Of a DNA stretch of 37,534 nucleotides, positions 1-8,959 are shown piece after piece; the first letter of the stretch is position 1; each line of letters begins with the position of its first letter. The stretch comes from an uncultured Bacteroidales bacterium (GTDB taxonomy: Bacteria > Bacteroidota > Bacteroidia > Bacteroidales > UBA932). Under the pieces are notes generated by a model. It was not told the origin of the DNA. It saw only the letters and a list, made by a program, of their open reading frames with translations, and did not search any database. Location: the NCBI GenBank assembly GCA_946187975.1, contig CAMHTE010000009.1, positions 1 to 37,534 on the forward strand, written 5' to 3'. The position numbers and the translations under genes were made by a program.

Positions 1-3000
1 CGTGCATATACAGTCCAGTACTCGTAACGAAACTATCAAAGGGAGTATTGCCGATAGAACCATCATACTTAATATTGATATAGCTCCCTAGAGTTACTCC
101 CCAACCCTTGCTTTTATTTTCTTTCGTAACAAAAGTTGCTCCCCCAAAATAGTCTACACGATCTACATTTCCGGTCATATTACGCAGTTCAGAAAACCAA
201 AGACCAAGATTAGTCTGAAATGCTTCCTCCGTATGACGGGAATATCCTTGCGACACCCCCTCCCAGAAACTCGCATTCTCGTCTATATAGTATTGCCCGG
301 CAAATATCTTCATTGCGGTGCCAACACCTTTCCAACCTTTATGCTTTGCTCCCCCAATTATACCTGCCACCAGGGCTACCGAACTTCCTGCTTCGCGATA
401 AAAATCTTTATATAATGCAGAATGATCGAAAAATACGTTGTATAAATCCCTCATTGATAATCTGACCCCTGTAAAGAACCCTTGCCCAAAATACTTAAAA
501 ACATCTCCGATGTTATCGATGTCGCCCCTCATAATATGCGTAACCAGATTCCCTATACTGAAGATGAAACGCGTTGAAAACAATTCCCCATTCTCATCCG
601 TATATTTCAGCGGATTGTTAAGGGCGTAGGAGTAGCGGTTGTAGTTGCGGGTGTCGTCGGGAGACTGAACGTAAGGGTCGGGGCTGAGGAAGCGTCCGAG
701 TACTGGGTCATACAGGCGGGCGTTCATGTTGATGAGCCCGAACCACGGCAGGTGCTCGTGTCCGGTGAACCCACGGCCGAGGAACAGCATGAAGTCCTCG
801 TTGGGGTCATAGATGACCGCATCCTCAAGGTCCTGCTGCAGCCCCCATGGAGTATAACTGTAATGTAGGTGGAAAGTGCTGTCGGACACGCACGCCACAT
901 CGGTGATGCTCCCCAGGTAGTCGCGTCCGATATTGTACAGCGTCCACGCCCCGGCAATGCTGTCGCGCACCATGACCATAGGCGCCGAGTAGGGCGTGCC
1001 GTCCAGGTAGAAGCGCTCCGTGGTCTTTGCCGGGGTAACGTCTATCTCGAGCCTGTCGCCAAGGTAGTACCTCGTGAGTACGCTTACCGGCACGGAACCG
1101 GATTCGTCCGTCACCTGCATCCGCACGCGGCCGGCATTCCCGTCGTACGTGAAGTCCGCGGCGTAGTTGCCCTGGCTTATATGCGACGGGCGGTTAAAGC
1201 AGGTGTACGAGACAGTCTGCTCCAGGTCCGGGTAGGAAGATTCGAAAGTTGCCGAGGTGATGAGATACGGGTGGGAAGTATTCCCATACTGCATGGTAGT
1301 GCCGCTGTCGAACCGGAGGATATTGCCGTAGGTGTCGTATGAACTGTAAATGCCTCCGGTATATGTCAACAGGCGCCCGTATGTGTCGTACGAGAACGTC
1401 TCCGTGTGCCCTTCACCGTCTGAACGGGAAGATAGGTTTCCGGTCAGATTATCGAAAGAGTATGTGTACTGCTGATATGCTCCGAATCCCCTTCCGGAAG
1501 GAAGTCCGTACTGGGTGAAGGAATAGGTCCTCGTGAGGTTCCCGGTAGTCGCCTGAGTGGGCTGGCCGAAGACGTTGGCGCTGTCGAGCTGCCAGACGAT
1601 TGTACTGTCGGGCAGCATGGTGCGTACCTTGTGGCCGTGGGCATAGCCGTAGTACTCAGTGGTTATGGCTCCGTCCTGTGAGGTGAAGGCCGTGCTGGCC
1701 AACACTCCCGTGCTGTCATATGCGAAGTGCATCCTCAGCCACTTGCCGTCGGGGATGCTGTCGGTCACTTCCAGCGGACGGTCGTATGCATCGTAAGTAT
1801 ATGTGCGGGAAGTGCCGTTGGTGGAACGCTCCGACTGGAGCTGGCCGTAGGTCCCGTACGCGTACACAGTATTGAACTGCCCGGAACGGGTCACCTGCGT
1901 CAGCCGGCCATACTTGTCGGAATACGTCGTGACCGTCCCTTTAGGATTGGTCTCCGTAACGGATGAACTACCGTTAGCATTCTGGACGTACGCCCATGAT
2001 CTCAGACCCGCGCTTGAATCGGAAATTCTGCTGCGACGTCCCCAGTCGTTATACTTAAAGGTTGTGGTTACATTCCCCGGAGCCGTCACCGACAACGGCT
2101 GGCCGTCGTCGCGCAGCGAATAGGTGATCGTTCCTCCCGGGTCGCTGACGCTTACGAGCCGTCCCGAGGCGTCGGTAGTCCGGGTGGTTGCGATGAGATC
2201 CTTTGTCTCGACAGTACTAAGTCCGTTGTAGTTCCACAAGATTCTGCGGAATGACGGTTCAGTTATAGCCGTAGGACGGCTGTAGGCATCGTATGTGTAC
2301 GTCGTCCACTGCGCCGCGGTTCCCGGTGCGGCGGAGTCTCCTGTGAACGGCAGCGATACTCTGGAGACCTTCCCCCTGGCGTCGTACTCCGTATCGACAT
2401 TGGTCCAGTCCCCGTCGAAGCGGCGGGCACTCCTGCGGATCTCCCTTCCAACGGAATCATAGAAAACTACATTCTCCGACCCGTCGTTGCCCGATGTGGA
2501 AACACAGTAGAGTCCTGGACCGGAGGTCACCCATGAACGGCTTATTGTCGTGGAACTCCCGTCGGGCAGGTTCTCCCCGGTAGGGTTACCCCATGCGTCG
2601 TAGCTGCATGAGGTTGTGCGAGACTGCCAGTCCGTAGTACTTGACGGCTGTCCGTAATGATTGTATCCCGAATATGTAGTCTCCCGTCCAAGGGCGTCCG
2701 TCGTCATGTACAGGAAGCGACCTTCCTCATCGTACTCATAGATGTTACCGACATATTCCTCCGCCCCGTACATGGCGGTTGCCTCCGAGGTGACATGCCC
2801 CCATCTGTCGTATGTGTACTGCGTGTCGGAGACGAGTTTGTCGGCAACGGGAATGAGAATGGTAGGAAGAGGATCAATCGGTCCCGGGGGGAAGTCCGGG
2901 TTCCACGGCTGTTCCGCCCTGGGGTTCTCCCCGGTGCCGTCGTCCTTATTCTCACTCGAACTACTGTTTTCACCTCCCGTGCCGTGGAGCGGCGGCAGCG

Positions 3001-6000
3001 TCCCGTCATCCCTCACGGCTAGGCCCACATACCGCATCGCCCTCGTGGGGTGTTTCTTAGCATCGAAGGTCACGACCGTCTTCTGGCTCCATATGTCATC
3101 ATCGTTTCCGTCGTTCTGGAAACTCGTCATTTCCTCGGTGACGCTTCCCAGGAGGTACAGCGACGCCGTGGCGCTGTGCGAATAGGTAAAGGTTGTATTT
3201 GTCGTCTGCGGTGAACTGGACGCCGTAGATTTGGAGTTGTAAACGGTCTCGGGGAAGTCGTAAGCATCGTATGCCGAATACTTGGTCGTATCCCTTACTC
3301 CCGTCAGGTTGTTATAACTAATGCTTTGTGTGAGGCGGGGGTTGAGTTTGCCGTATGTGGTGGTATTGGCGTCGTAGGTGTTCGTGATGGTCTGTGCCGG
3401 GTTGGACCCGAGGCTCCCGTAACGAAGGCTTGAACCCAGAACTACCCCGCGCTGCTCCGTACCGTAAACGGTCTCGGTGAAAATCACCGGAGTCATGGTC
3501 CCGTCCACTGTCCTGATCTTATGGAAGCCGCAGAATCCAAGTCCCAGGTTGTTGAAGGTGCAGTCGTAGTACCAGAACTGCCTGAATCCCATGTTCTCCA
3601 GCGCGGATGACTTGTAACGGCGTTCTTCCTTCAGCAGATAGAAGGGAACCGTCTTCCTCATATATCCGGCCGCAGCGGACGGGGTGTAGTCCGAACCAAT
3701 CAGATAGTTTCCGTCCGGTGCGCCAAGGTACTCATAGGTATTCTGGGTAATCGCCCCGAAGCTGTCCGTCATGGACGTCATCTGGCGCATGACGGGAGAG
3801 AGGTGGGAGAAGGTATAAACGCCGAGGTAGAAACCGTCAACCTTCAGGAAAGCGCTCGCGCCGTAAGGGTCCATGACGTTGCAGGGCACTATGCCTTTCG
3901 TGCTTGTAACGGACGGTACGGTGCAGACGCACGTTCCCTGGATGGCACCGTTTCGGTTCAGGTATAACTGCAACCCGGAAGACGAGGCCTTTATCATGTC
4001 GGCCAGGCCGTCGAAGTTGACATCCATGAACATGAATTCGTCCCCGGCGGAACGTGACACGCAGTTCATTACTCCCTTGTAAATAAACTTGTGTCCGCCT
4101 TTATTCATATAGTAATCCCACTGTACAGAATTGCCGGCCGCCGGAGCCGAGAGTATATCAAGATATCCGTCGCCGTTCAGGTCTGTAACAAATGCCGGAC
4201 GGCTGCTGTTTGACAGTACGGAAGAAGTAACTGCGGCATTGGTAGTCTTAAGGCTGAACGTATTGCCGGAACCGAGCCTGTATACCTGAAGGCCGGAAGA
4301 CGTCGCCCTGCACAGTTCCGAGCACGAGTCGTTGTCGACGTCCATAACCAAAATGTTCCCGGAATCATCCAATGAAAGATTGAATAACACGGATTCCGCA
4401 ACCTTCGTGCCCGTACTTAAATCAATCAGGGCGGCATATGAAGTCTGCGGGTCAAGATAACAGTTGGCGTCAAATGCAATTGTCAGCAACTGCGCCTTTC
4501 CTGCCCCCGTAAAATCCCCCCAGAAATAAGCCCTTTGGTAGGGGCTAGTATAACGGGAATTCGAAATGCTTCCACTCAACGTGACATTGTAAGAAGAGGA
4601 TGAGAAAGCCCCTCCGGAAAGGCTGTATTTGTATGTGGTTATTTTAAGGGTATGGTTATTCCCGCTTGCTCCGTTGAAGTTGACCTTGACCAGTTCATCT
4701 GCACCGTCGGCATCAACGTCTACGGCCTGAATGGTCTGAAATCCCTCCCCTGCTAGTACGGAATCCGTATCAACGTCACAATATGCATCCCTTATGCTGG
4801 GAATAACCGCAAAATGTTGCGCAGCCGGGTAGGGACTGCCATATTTAACAAGCAGGAAATAGCTGGCCACTATGTCGTATGTGGGGAAATCAGGTAATAT
4901 CACCAGGCCGTCTTCGGCTGCTCCCGGAACGAATTTTCCGCGTACGTAGATGTAGTTTGCAGTCGTGTCGGTAAATGCCGTCGGCATAAGGATGTCGTCG
5001 ACATTGCGGAGTTGCACGGGTCGCACTTCATACCCTTCATCGCCGTACCCGAACTGCAGCGGTGGAACGCTTGTCGTCCCAGTCGAGCAGGAAATCTGCG
5101 TCAGGACGTTTACACTGTCCTTCATCTCGTGGGTCAGCGAATACGAACGCAGCAGGTCCTCGTTGCCGTATGACTCTATACTCCTGAGGATGCGTGATTG
5201 ATAATATCTCTGGGCCCCGTAAAAGTGTTCTACTACGTCTCTCCTGTTCTCGAGGTCGTAAGTAAAATGGATGTGGTCTATGGCTTCATCCTGTGACGAA
5301 TAACTGTAGAACAAGTCGGAAATGTAATAATTCCCTTCAAGGGAGTCGTGGTAGTATTGGCACACCATCCTGTTCCCGTCTCGGTCGACGAGTTCGGTGA
5401 GCGGGAATTCCGAGGATTCAAGTGTATTGTTACTATTGCCGAACGTGGCTCTGGAGCCGTCGGGATACAATGCGGAGAAATGACTTACTATGTTAAAGAA
5501 GCAGCGGTGCTTCTTGACCAGTATGTGCCCCGTGGCAGTCTCATATTCATAGTCGGGATATGCCGTGTTGGTGTTTCTGACCAGCCTCACTCCGTTTAAT
5601 AAATAAACAGCTGTGGTGTCATTTATATCCGCTCCGTATGCCGATCCGTCATAGTAAATGGTCTTGTTTGTTATGGTAATCGTCGGCAGTCCGCTTATTG
5701 CCCAGCCATACCCGGCCACGTCGTTCCCTGCCTGGCTGTTGTATGTGAGGGCGACCTGCGGAGCAAGGGGGACGGAAGGAACCGTGGCAATAGGAACCGT
5801 AACCGTCCTTGCGCCCGTAGGAGTCACGTCCTGCGAGTAAGGAATGCTCCCCACATCGTACGACCACAAGGTGGCAGGCGCCGAACGCTGCGAATTTTCT
5901 TCTCTCCTGGCCGCCATCGACGACATTGCCTCCTCCAGCGACTTCATTATCAGACTGTCCTGCTCTGCCTTGCCGTAAAGAAGTATATCCTTTTTGCGCC

Positions 6001-6088
6001 ACGCCTTCGAGTCATCAATTCTGGCTGTAAGGCCTGTTGAATAGATGAAAAGCAGGAGAGGGAAAAGGATGTGCCGATATCGAACCAT
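1..6088 (-). CDS. Giant exported SpvB/FG-GAP/YD-repeat RHS-core protein, 3' end outside window
   Basis: An uninterrupted frame runs from ATG 6088 to base 1 without a stop, giving at least 2029 residues. Residues 1-22 form a Sec signal peptide (hydrophobic run LFPLLLFIYSTGLTA). Residues 92-133 match the SpvB/TcaC N-terminal signature (VALTYNSQAGN, GYGWAISG). Calcium-loop FG-GAP/VCBS-like repeats follow near 456 (DVDADGADE), 635 (DLNGDGYLD) and 688 (DVNFDGLAD). YD repeats span about 930-1600, interrupted by a Gly/Ser/Pro-rich linker near 1035-1070. The RHS core signature LYDPVLGRFLSPDPYVQ starts at 1792, then YSYALNNPLKYTDENGE. The remaining roughly 200 residues are the variable tip, unrecognised and AT-richer. 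This is the architecture of fused TcB-TcC / Rhs polymorphic toxins, where the YD shell encases a C-terminal effector. The effector role here is inferred. Any immunity gene would lie beyond base 1. The start is the only ATG that places a signal peptide at the N terminus. Confidence 0.9.
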   Translation of the reverse strand, partial: MVRYRHILFPLLLFIYSTGLTARIDDSKAWRKKDILLYGKAEQDSLIMKSLEEAMSSMAARREENSQRSAPATLWSYDVGSIPYSQDVTPTGARTVTVPIATVPSVPLAPQVALTYNSQAGNDVAGYGWAISGLPTITITNKTIYYDGSAYGADINDTTAVYLLNGVRLVRNTNTAYPDYEYETATGHILVKKHRCFFNIVSHFSALYPDGSRATFGNSNNTLESSEFPLTELVDRDGNRMVCQYYHDSLEGNYYISDLFYSYSSQDEAIDHIHFTYDLENRRDVVEHFYGAQRYYQSRILRSIESYGNEDLLRSYSLTHEMKDSVNVLTQISCSTGTTSVPPLQFGYGDEGYEVRPVQLRNVDDILMPTAFTDTTANYIYVRGKFVPGAAEDGLVILPDFPTYDIVASYFLLVKYGSPYPAAQHFAVIPSIRDAYCDVDTDSVLAGEGFQTIQAVDVDADGADELVKVNFNGASGNNHTLKITTYKYSLSGGAFSSSSYNVTLSGSISNSRYTSPYQRAYFWGDFTGAGKAQLLTIAFDANCYLDPQTSYAALIDLSTGTKVAESVLFNLSLDDSGNILVMDVDNDSCSELCRATSSGLQVYRLGSGNTFSLKTTNAAVTSSVLSNSSRPAFVTDLNGDGYLDILSAPAAGNSVQWDYYMNKGGHKFIYKGVMNCVSRSAGDEFMFMDVNFDGLADMIKASSSGLQLYLNRNGAIQGTCVCTVPSVTSTKGIVPCNVMDPYGASAFLKVDGFYLGVYTFSHLSPVMRQMTSMTDSFGAITQNTYEYLGAPDGNYLIGSDYTPSAAAGYMRKTVPFYLLKEERRYKSSALENMGFRQFWYYDCTFNNLGLGFCGFHKIRTVDGTMTPVIFTETVYGTEQRGVVLGSSLRYGSLGSNPAQTITNTYDANTTTYGKLNPRLTQSISYNNLTGVRDTTKYSAYDAYDFPETVYNSKSTASSSPQTTNTTFTYSHSATASLYLLGSVTEEMTSFQNDGNDDDIWSQKTVVTFDAKKHPTRAMRYVGLAVRDDGTLPPLHGTGGENSSSSENKDDGTGENPRAEQPWNPDFPPGPIDPLPTILIPVADKLVSDTQYTYDRWGHVTSEATAMYGAEEYVGNIYEYDEEGRFLYMTTDALGRETTYSGYNHYGQPSSTTDWQSRTTSCSYDAWGNPTGENLPDGSSTTISRSWVTSGPGLYCVSTSGNDGSENVVFYDSVGREIRRSARRFDGDWTNVDTEYDARGKVSRVSLPFTGDSAAPGTAAQWTTYTYDAYSRPTAITEPSFRRILWNYNGLSTVETKDLIATTRTTDASGRLVSVSDPGGTITYSLRDDGQPLSVTAPGNVTTTFKYNDWGRRSRISDSSAGLRSWAYVQNANGSSSVTETNPKGTVTTYSDKYGRLTQVTRSGQFNTVYAYGTYGQLQSERSTNGTSRTYTYDAYDRPLEVTDSIPDGKWLRMHFAYDSTGVLASTAFTSQDGAITTEYYGYAHGHKVRTMLPDSTIVWQLDSANVFGQPTQATTGNLTRTYSFTQYGLPSGRGFGAYQQYTYSFDNLTGNLSSRSDGEGHTETFSYDTYGRLLTYTGGIYSSYDTYGNILRFDSGTTMQYGNTSHPYLITSATFESSYPDLEQTVSYTCFNRPSHISQGNYAADFTYDGNAGRVRMQVTDESGSVPVSVLTRYYLGDRLEIDVTPAKTTERFYLDGTPYSAPMVMVRDSIAGAWTLYNIGRDYLGSITDVACVSDSTFHLHYSYTPWGLQQDLEDAVIYDPNEDFMLFLGRGFTGHEHLPWFGLINMNARLYDPVLGRFLSPDPYVQSPDDTRNYNRYSYALNNPLKYTDENGELFSTRFIFSIGNLVTHIMRGDIDNIGDVFKYFGQGFFTGVRLSMRDLYNVFFDHSALYKDFYREAGSSVALVAGIIGGAKHKGWKGVGTAMKIFAGQYYIDENASFWEGVSQGYSRHTEEAFQTNLGLWFSELRNMTGNVDRVDYFGGATFVTKENKSKGWGVTLGSYINIKYDGSIGNTPFDSFVTSTGLYMH

Positions 6089-6191
6089 AAGGATACCTGT
6101 TAAAAAGCAGTTAGTAATTGCATAGTTAGCAATATTATTGCAAATAACAAAAAGAAGTCATTCTTTTTTTCTTCGCCAAGATGTCCATGAC

Positions 6192-6228
6192 AAAAGAAAA
6201 AGAGGCCACCGCTATTGGTCGACCTCTT
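6192..6228 (-). terminator. Intrinsic terminator of the aldolase gene
   Basis: Read on the minus strand, AAGAGGTCGACC and GGTGGCCTCTT form an 11-bp stem (one bulged G, one G-T pair) around a 6-nt loop, followed by TTTTTCTTTT. It lies about 36 bases after the aldolase stop. It separates that gene from the Rhs gene downstream, which therefore needs its own promoter in 6089-6190. Only a weak 6/8 match (GTTATTTG, 6141-6148) to the -7 box is visible there. Confidence 0.75.
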
Positions 6229-6264
6229 GTCCAAGTATGCCGATTATCGGCAAATGCAGTTATA

Positions 6265-7263
6265 TTAAGCTTTTCCGTTCGATCCGAGTACGTCTACGAT
6301 CTTGTGCTCGTAGAGCTTCTTCATCTCGTCGCGGGCAGGTCCGAGATACTTGCGGGGGTCGAACTCACCGGGCTTCTCGACGAAGACCTTGCGGACGGCG
6401 GCGGTCATGGCAAGACGGCTGTCGGAGTCGATGTTGATCTTGCAGACAGCGCTCTTGGCAGCCTCGCGAAGCTGTTCCTCGGGGATACCTACCGCATCGG
6501 GCAGCTTTCCGCCGTTGGCGTTGATAATGTCGACATATTCCTGAGGAACCGAGCTGGAACCGTGAAGAACGATGGGGAATCCGGGGAGCTTCTCCTCAAT
6601 CTTGTGAAGAACGTCGAATGCGAGCGGCGGAGGTACGAGACGACCGGTCTTGGGGTCGCGCTTGCACTGCTCGGGCTTGAACTTGTATGCTCCGTGGCTG
6701 GTGCCTATCGAGATGGCGAGGGAGTCGCAACCGGTGCGGGTAGCGAAGTCGATAACTTCCTCGGGACGGGTGTAGTGCGACTGCTCGGCGGAAACCTCAT
6801 CTTCCACACCGGCGAGAACGCCGAGTTCGGCCTCGACGGAAACGTCGTGCTTGTGTGCGTATTCAACCACCTGCTTGGTGAGGGCGATGTTCTCCTCGTA
6901 AGGCTTGGAGGAAGCGTCGATCATCACGGAAGAGAAACCCATGTCAACGCAGCTCTTGCAGAGTTCGAAGCTGTCGCCATGGTCGAGATGGAGGCAGATC
7001 TGGGGCTTTTCCCATCCAAGTTCCTTTGCATACTCGACGGCGCCCTGAGCCATGTAGCGGAGGAGCGTCTGGTTCGCATAGTTGCGTGCGCCCTTGCTGA
7101 CCTGGAGGATGACCGGGGATTTGGTCTCGGCAGCGGCCATGATAATGGCCTGGAGCTGCTCCATATTGTTGAAGTTGAAAGCAGGGATGGCATAGCCGCC
7201 CTTTACGGCCTTCGCGAACATCTCCCTGGTGTTCACAAGACCTAATTCTTTGTAACTAACCAT
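6265..7263 (-). CDS. fba: Class II fructose-1,6-bisphosphate aldolase
   Basis: A 332-residue zinc-dependent aldolase that interconverts fructose 1,6-bisphosphate with dihydroxyacetone phosphate and glyceraldehyde 3-phosphate in the cytoplasm. The zinc and catalytic signatures are in order: HLDHGDSFE at 92-100 (Asp94 and His95 in the usual roles), VEAELG at 143-148, GTSHG at 187-191 with zinc His190, HGSSS at 234-238 and NIDSDSR further on. The segment around KRDPKTGRLVPPP (201-213) suits the long-form class II enzymes seen in Bacteroidota. The frame stays open upstream to 7305, but MVSYKELGLVNTREMF (start 7263) is the normal family N terminus and the longer version would run into the promoter. 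The gene stands alone: divergent from lplA and followed by its own terminator. Confidence 0.96.
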   Translation of the reverse strand: MVSYKELGLVNTREMFAKAVKGGYAIPAFNFNNMEQLQAIIMAAAETKSPVILQVSKGARNYANQTLLRYMAQGAVEYAKELGWEKPQICLHLDHGDSFELCKSCVDMGFSSVMIDASSKPYEENIALTKQVVEYAHKHDVSVEAELGVLAGVEDEVSAEQSHYTRPEEVIDFATRTGCDSLAISIGTSHGAYKFKPEQCKRDPKTGRLVPPPLAFDVLHKIEEKLPGFPIVLHGSSSVPQEYVDIINANGGKLPDAVGIPEEQLREAAKSAVCKINIDSDSRLAMTAAVRKVFVEKPGEFDPRKYLGPARDEMKKLYEHKIVDVLGSNGKA

Positions 7264-7290
7264 AATGATATTGATTGAATAATTAATTCC

Positions 7291-7320
7291 TTGAAGGCAA
7301 CGCAAATTTAGTTATTTTTG
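7291..7320 (+). promoter_or_regulatory. Promoter for lplA (-33 TTG, N19, -7 TATTTTTG)
   Basis: TTG at 7291-7293 lies 19 bases before TATTTTTG at 7313-7320, close to the Bacteroidota consensus TTTG-N19-21-TAnnTTTG. The position implies a transcript starting near 7325, which excludes the upstream in-frame ATG at 7318 and supports the lplA start at 7360. Confidence 0.65.
7303..7310 (-). promoter_or_regulatory. -7 promoter element for fba
   Basis: TAAATTTG on the minus strand is a perfect TAnnTTTG box, 39 bases upstream of the fba ATG. No convincing -33 TTTG is seen 19-21 bases further up. It lies only 2 bp from the oppositely oriented lplA -7 box, so the two polymerases probably cannot bind together. 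Confidence 0.6.
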
Positions 7321-7359
7321 TGGATACTACGTATATTTATCACAAGAAATAATTATTCG

Positions 7360-8361
7360 ATGAAATACCTGGTGAATGATTGCACAGACGCCTGCCGGAA
7401 TATGGCATTCGACGCGTTCTGTCTGGAGAGCCTTCCCCTGGACGAACCGGTGTTCTGCCTGTGGCGAAACTCCCCTTCCGTGATCATTGGCCTGAACCAG
7501 AACGCATATACCGAGGTTGACCTCAATTACCTCAAAGCCAATGGAATAGCCTTGGCGCGTAGGGTCACCGGAGGCGGTGCAGTATATCACGACCTCAATA
7601 ATCTCAATTATACCATAACGGGCCGGTCGGAAGACCTCGATCGCGACTGCCCCGGCTACCTTACACTCATAGCCGACGCCCTCAGGAGCCTTGGTGTCCC
7701 GGCCGAACTCACCGGACGCAACGATATCCTTGTGGACGGGCGAAAATGCTCCGGTTATGCGAAGCGTGTTTACAAGGACCGCCTCATGGTACATGGTACC
7801 CTGATGTTCGACGTCGACCTTGCCGCCATGACAGCCGCCCTGTCCGCCCCGGGAAGCAAATTCTCCTCCAAAGGGATAGCTTCCGTGCGATCGAAGGTTG
7901 CAAACTTAAAAGACTATCTGCCCCGCTTCGACGGAGTACTCGCATTCCGCGATGCCCTTCACGACATACTTGCAGACGGTGATTCCGAAGTGCCAGTCTC
8001 CCCTGCCCAACAGGCCTTGATTGAGCAGGAAGCCGAAAGCCGCTACCGCAACTGGGAATGGATTTACGGACGTTCCCCCGATGCCGCCTTCCGCACTTCG
8101 CATAAATTTGCCTGCGGTACGGTAGAAGCCGGGTTTGACCTCTCGCACGGCAGGATAGTATCCATACGCTTCGGAGGCGATTTCATCGGGAGCCTGCCCG
8201 CCGAAGCCCTGGAAGAAAGACTCAGCGGCTGCCGCTTCGAACTGGAGGCCATCATCTCCGCCCTCAAAGCAGCGGAACGAGACATCCGCGTTAGCGACTG
8301 CTTCGACGGTCTTACGGAGGAGGATTTAGCCTGGCTCATTACCCGGAATAGCCAGAATTGA
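7360..8361 (+). CDS. lplA: Lipoate-protein ligase A
   Basis: A 333-residue enzyme of the LplA/BPL family that activates lipoate with ATP and attaches it to lipoyl domains of 2-oxoacid dehydrogenases and GcvH. Visible motifs are RRVTGGGAVYHD at 67-78 (adenylate and lipoate pocket), GRNDILV at 119-125 and GRKCSGYAK at 127-135, which carries the conserved lysine region, then HGTLMFD. Residues from about 245 (WEWIYGRSP onward) fit the small C-terminal accessory domain of bacterial LplA, so this is a complete two-domain ligase rather than an LplJ-like short form. The start at MKYLVNDC is preferred because the longer frame (ATG 7318) overlaps the -7 box. It is followed after 31 bases by gmk, which has its own -7 element. 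Confidence 0.93.
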   Translation: MKYLVNDCTDACRNMAFDAFCLESLPLDEPVFCLWRNSPSVIIGLNQNAYTEVDLNYLKANGIALARRVTGGGAVYHDLNNLNYTITGRSEDLDRDCPGYLTLIADALRSLGVPAELTGRNDILVDGRKCSGYAKRVYKDRLMVHGTLMFDVDLAAMTAALSAPGSKFSSKGIASVRSKVANLKDYLPRFDGVLAFRDALHDILADGDSEVPVSPAQQALIEQEAESRYRNWEWIYGRSPDAAFRTSHKFACGTVEAGFDLSHGRIVSIRFGGDFIGSLPAEALEERLSGCRFELEAIISALKAAERDIRVSDCFDGLTEEDLAWLITRNSQN

Positions 8362-8362
8362 C

Positions 8363-8370
8363 TATATTTG
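8363..8370 (+). promoter_or_regulatory. -7 promoter element for the gmk-nadD cluster
   Basis: TATATTTG is a perfect TAnnTTTG box starting 2 bases after the lplA stop codon and 22 bases before the gmk ATG. No -33 TTTG is obvious at the right spacing. Confidence 0.6.
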
Positions 8371-8392
8371 CATTAGATAACACACAGCAGCA

Positions 8393-8959
8393 ATGAAGCG
8401 CAAAACCGTCATATTCTCCGCCCCGTCGGGATCCGGCAAAAGCACTATAGTCCATCATATCCTCGACCTTCACCCGGAAATGGAATTCTCCGTATCCGCC
8501 ACTTCGAGGGCACCCCGCGGGACCGAGCAGGACGGGATTGACTATTACTTCATTCCACCCGAAGAATTCCGCCGCCGCATAGAGGGCGGAGAATTCGTGG
8601 AGTACGAAGAGGTTTACCGTGACAGGTTCTACGGCACCCTCAAAAGCGAGGTCGAGCGTATCTGGAACGCCGGACATGTAATCATATTCGACGTCGACGT
8701 CAAGGGCGGTGTGAACCTCAAGAAGTACTTCGGCGACGCGGCCCTGTCGGTATTCATCAAGGCACCTTCGGTGGAAGTACTACGCGAAAGACTGATAGGC
8801 CGTGCCACGGACAGTCCCGAGGCCATAGCGGAAAGGGTTGCCAAGGCCACAGAAGAGCTTACCTACGAAGACAAATTCGACTACGTCCTTGTCAACGACG
8901 ACCTTGCGACCGCATATGCCGAGGCGGAACGTGTAGTTGACGAATTCCTTTCAAAATGA
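8393..8959 (+). CDS. gmk: Guanylate kinase
   Basis: A 188-residue cytoplasmic kinase that phosphorylates GMP (and dGMP) to the diphosphate with ATP. The P-loop is SAPSGSGKST at residues 9-18. The GMP-binding segment appears as TSRAPRGTEQDGIDYYFI near 37-54 and FVEYEEVYRDRFYGT near 65-79. The lid region with RLIGRATDS and the C-terminal NDDL segment are also in place. Length is standard for the family. Its stop codon overlaps the nadD start in ATGA, so the two are translationally coupled and probably co-transcribed from the -7 element at 8363. Confidence 0.96.
   Translation: MKRKTVIFSAPSGSGKSTIVHHILDLHPEMEFSVSATSRAPRGTEQDGIDYYFIPPEEFRRRIEGGEFVEYEEVYRDRFYGTLKSEVERIWNAGHVIIFDVDVKGGVNLKKYFGDAALSVFIKAPSVEVLRERLIGRATDSPEAIAERVAKATEELTYEDKFDYVLVNDDLATAYAEAERVVDEFLSK

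Noticed and set aside
85..103. Quinolone resistance mutation in gyrA (protein residues 85-103)
   Set aside because: The residues equivalent to E. coli Ser83 and Asp87 are unchanged (Ser90, Asp94).
869..1342. Short frames on both strands within the Rhs gene
   Set aside because: The minus frame from 6088 to 1 is continuous and carries the SpvB and RHS motifs in register; the others have no recognisable content.
6141..6148. GTTATTTG upstream of the Rhs gene as a promoter
   Set aside because: It matches TAnnTTTG at only 6 of 8 positions and has no -33 partner; left as a weak possibility.
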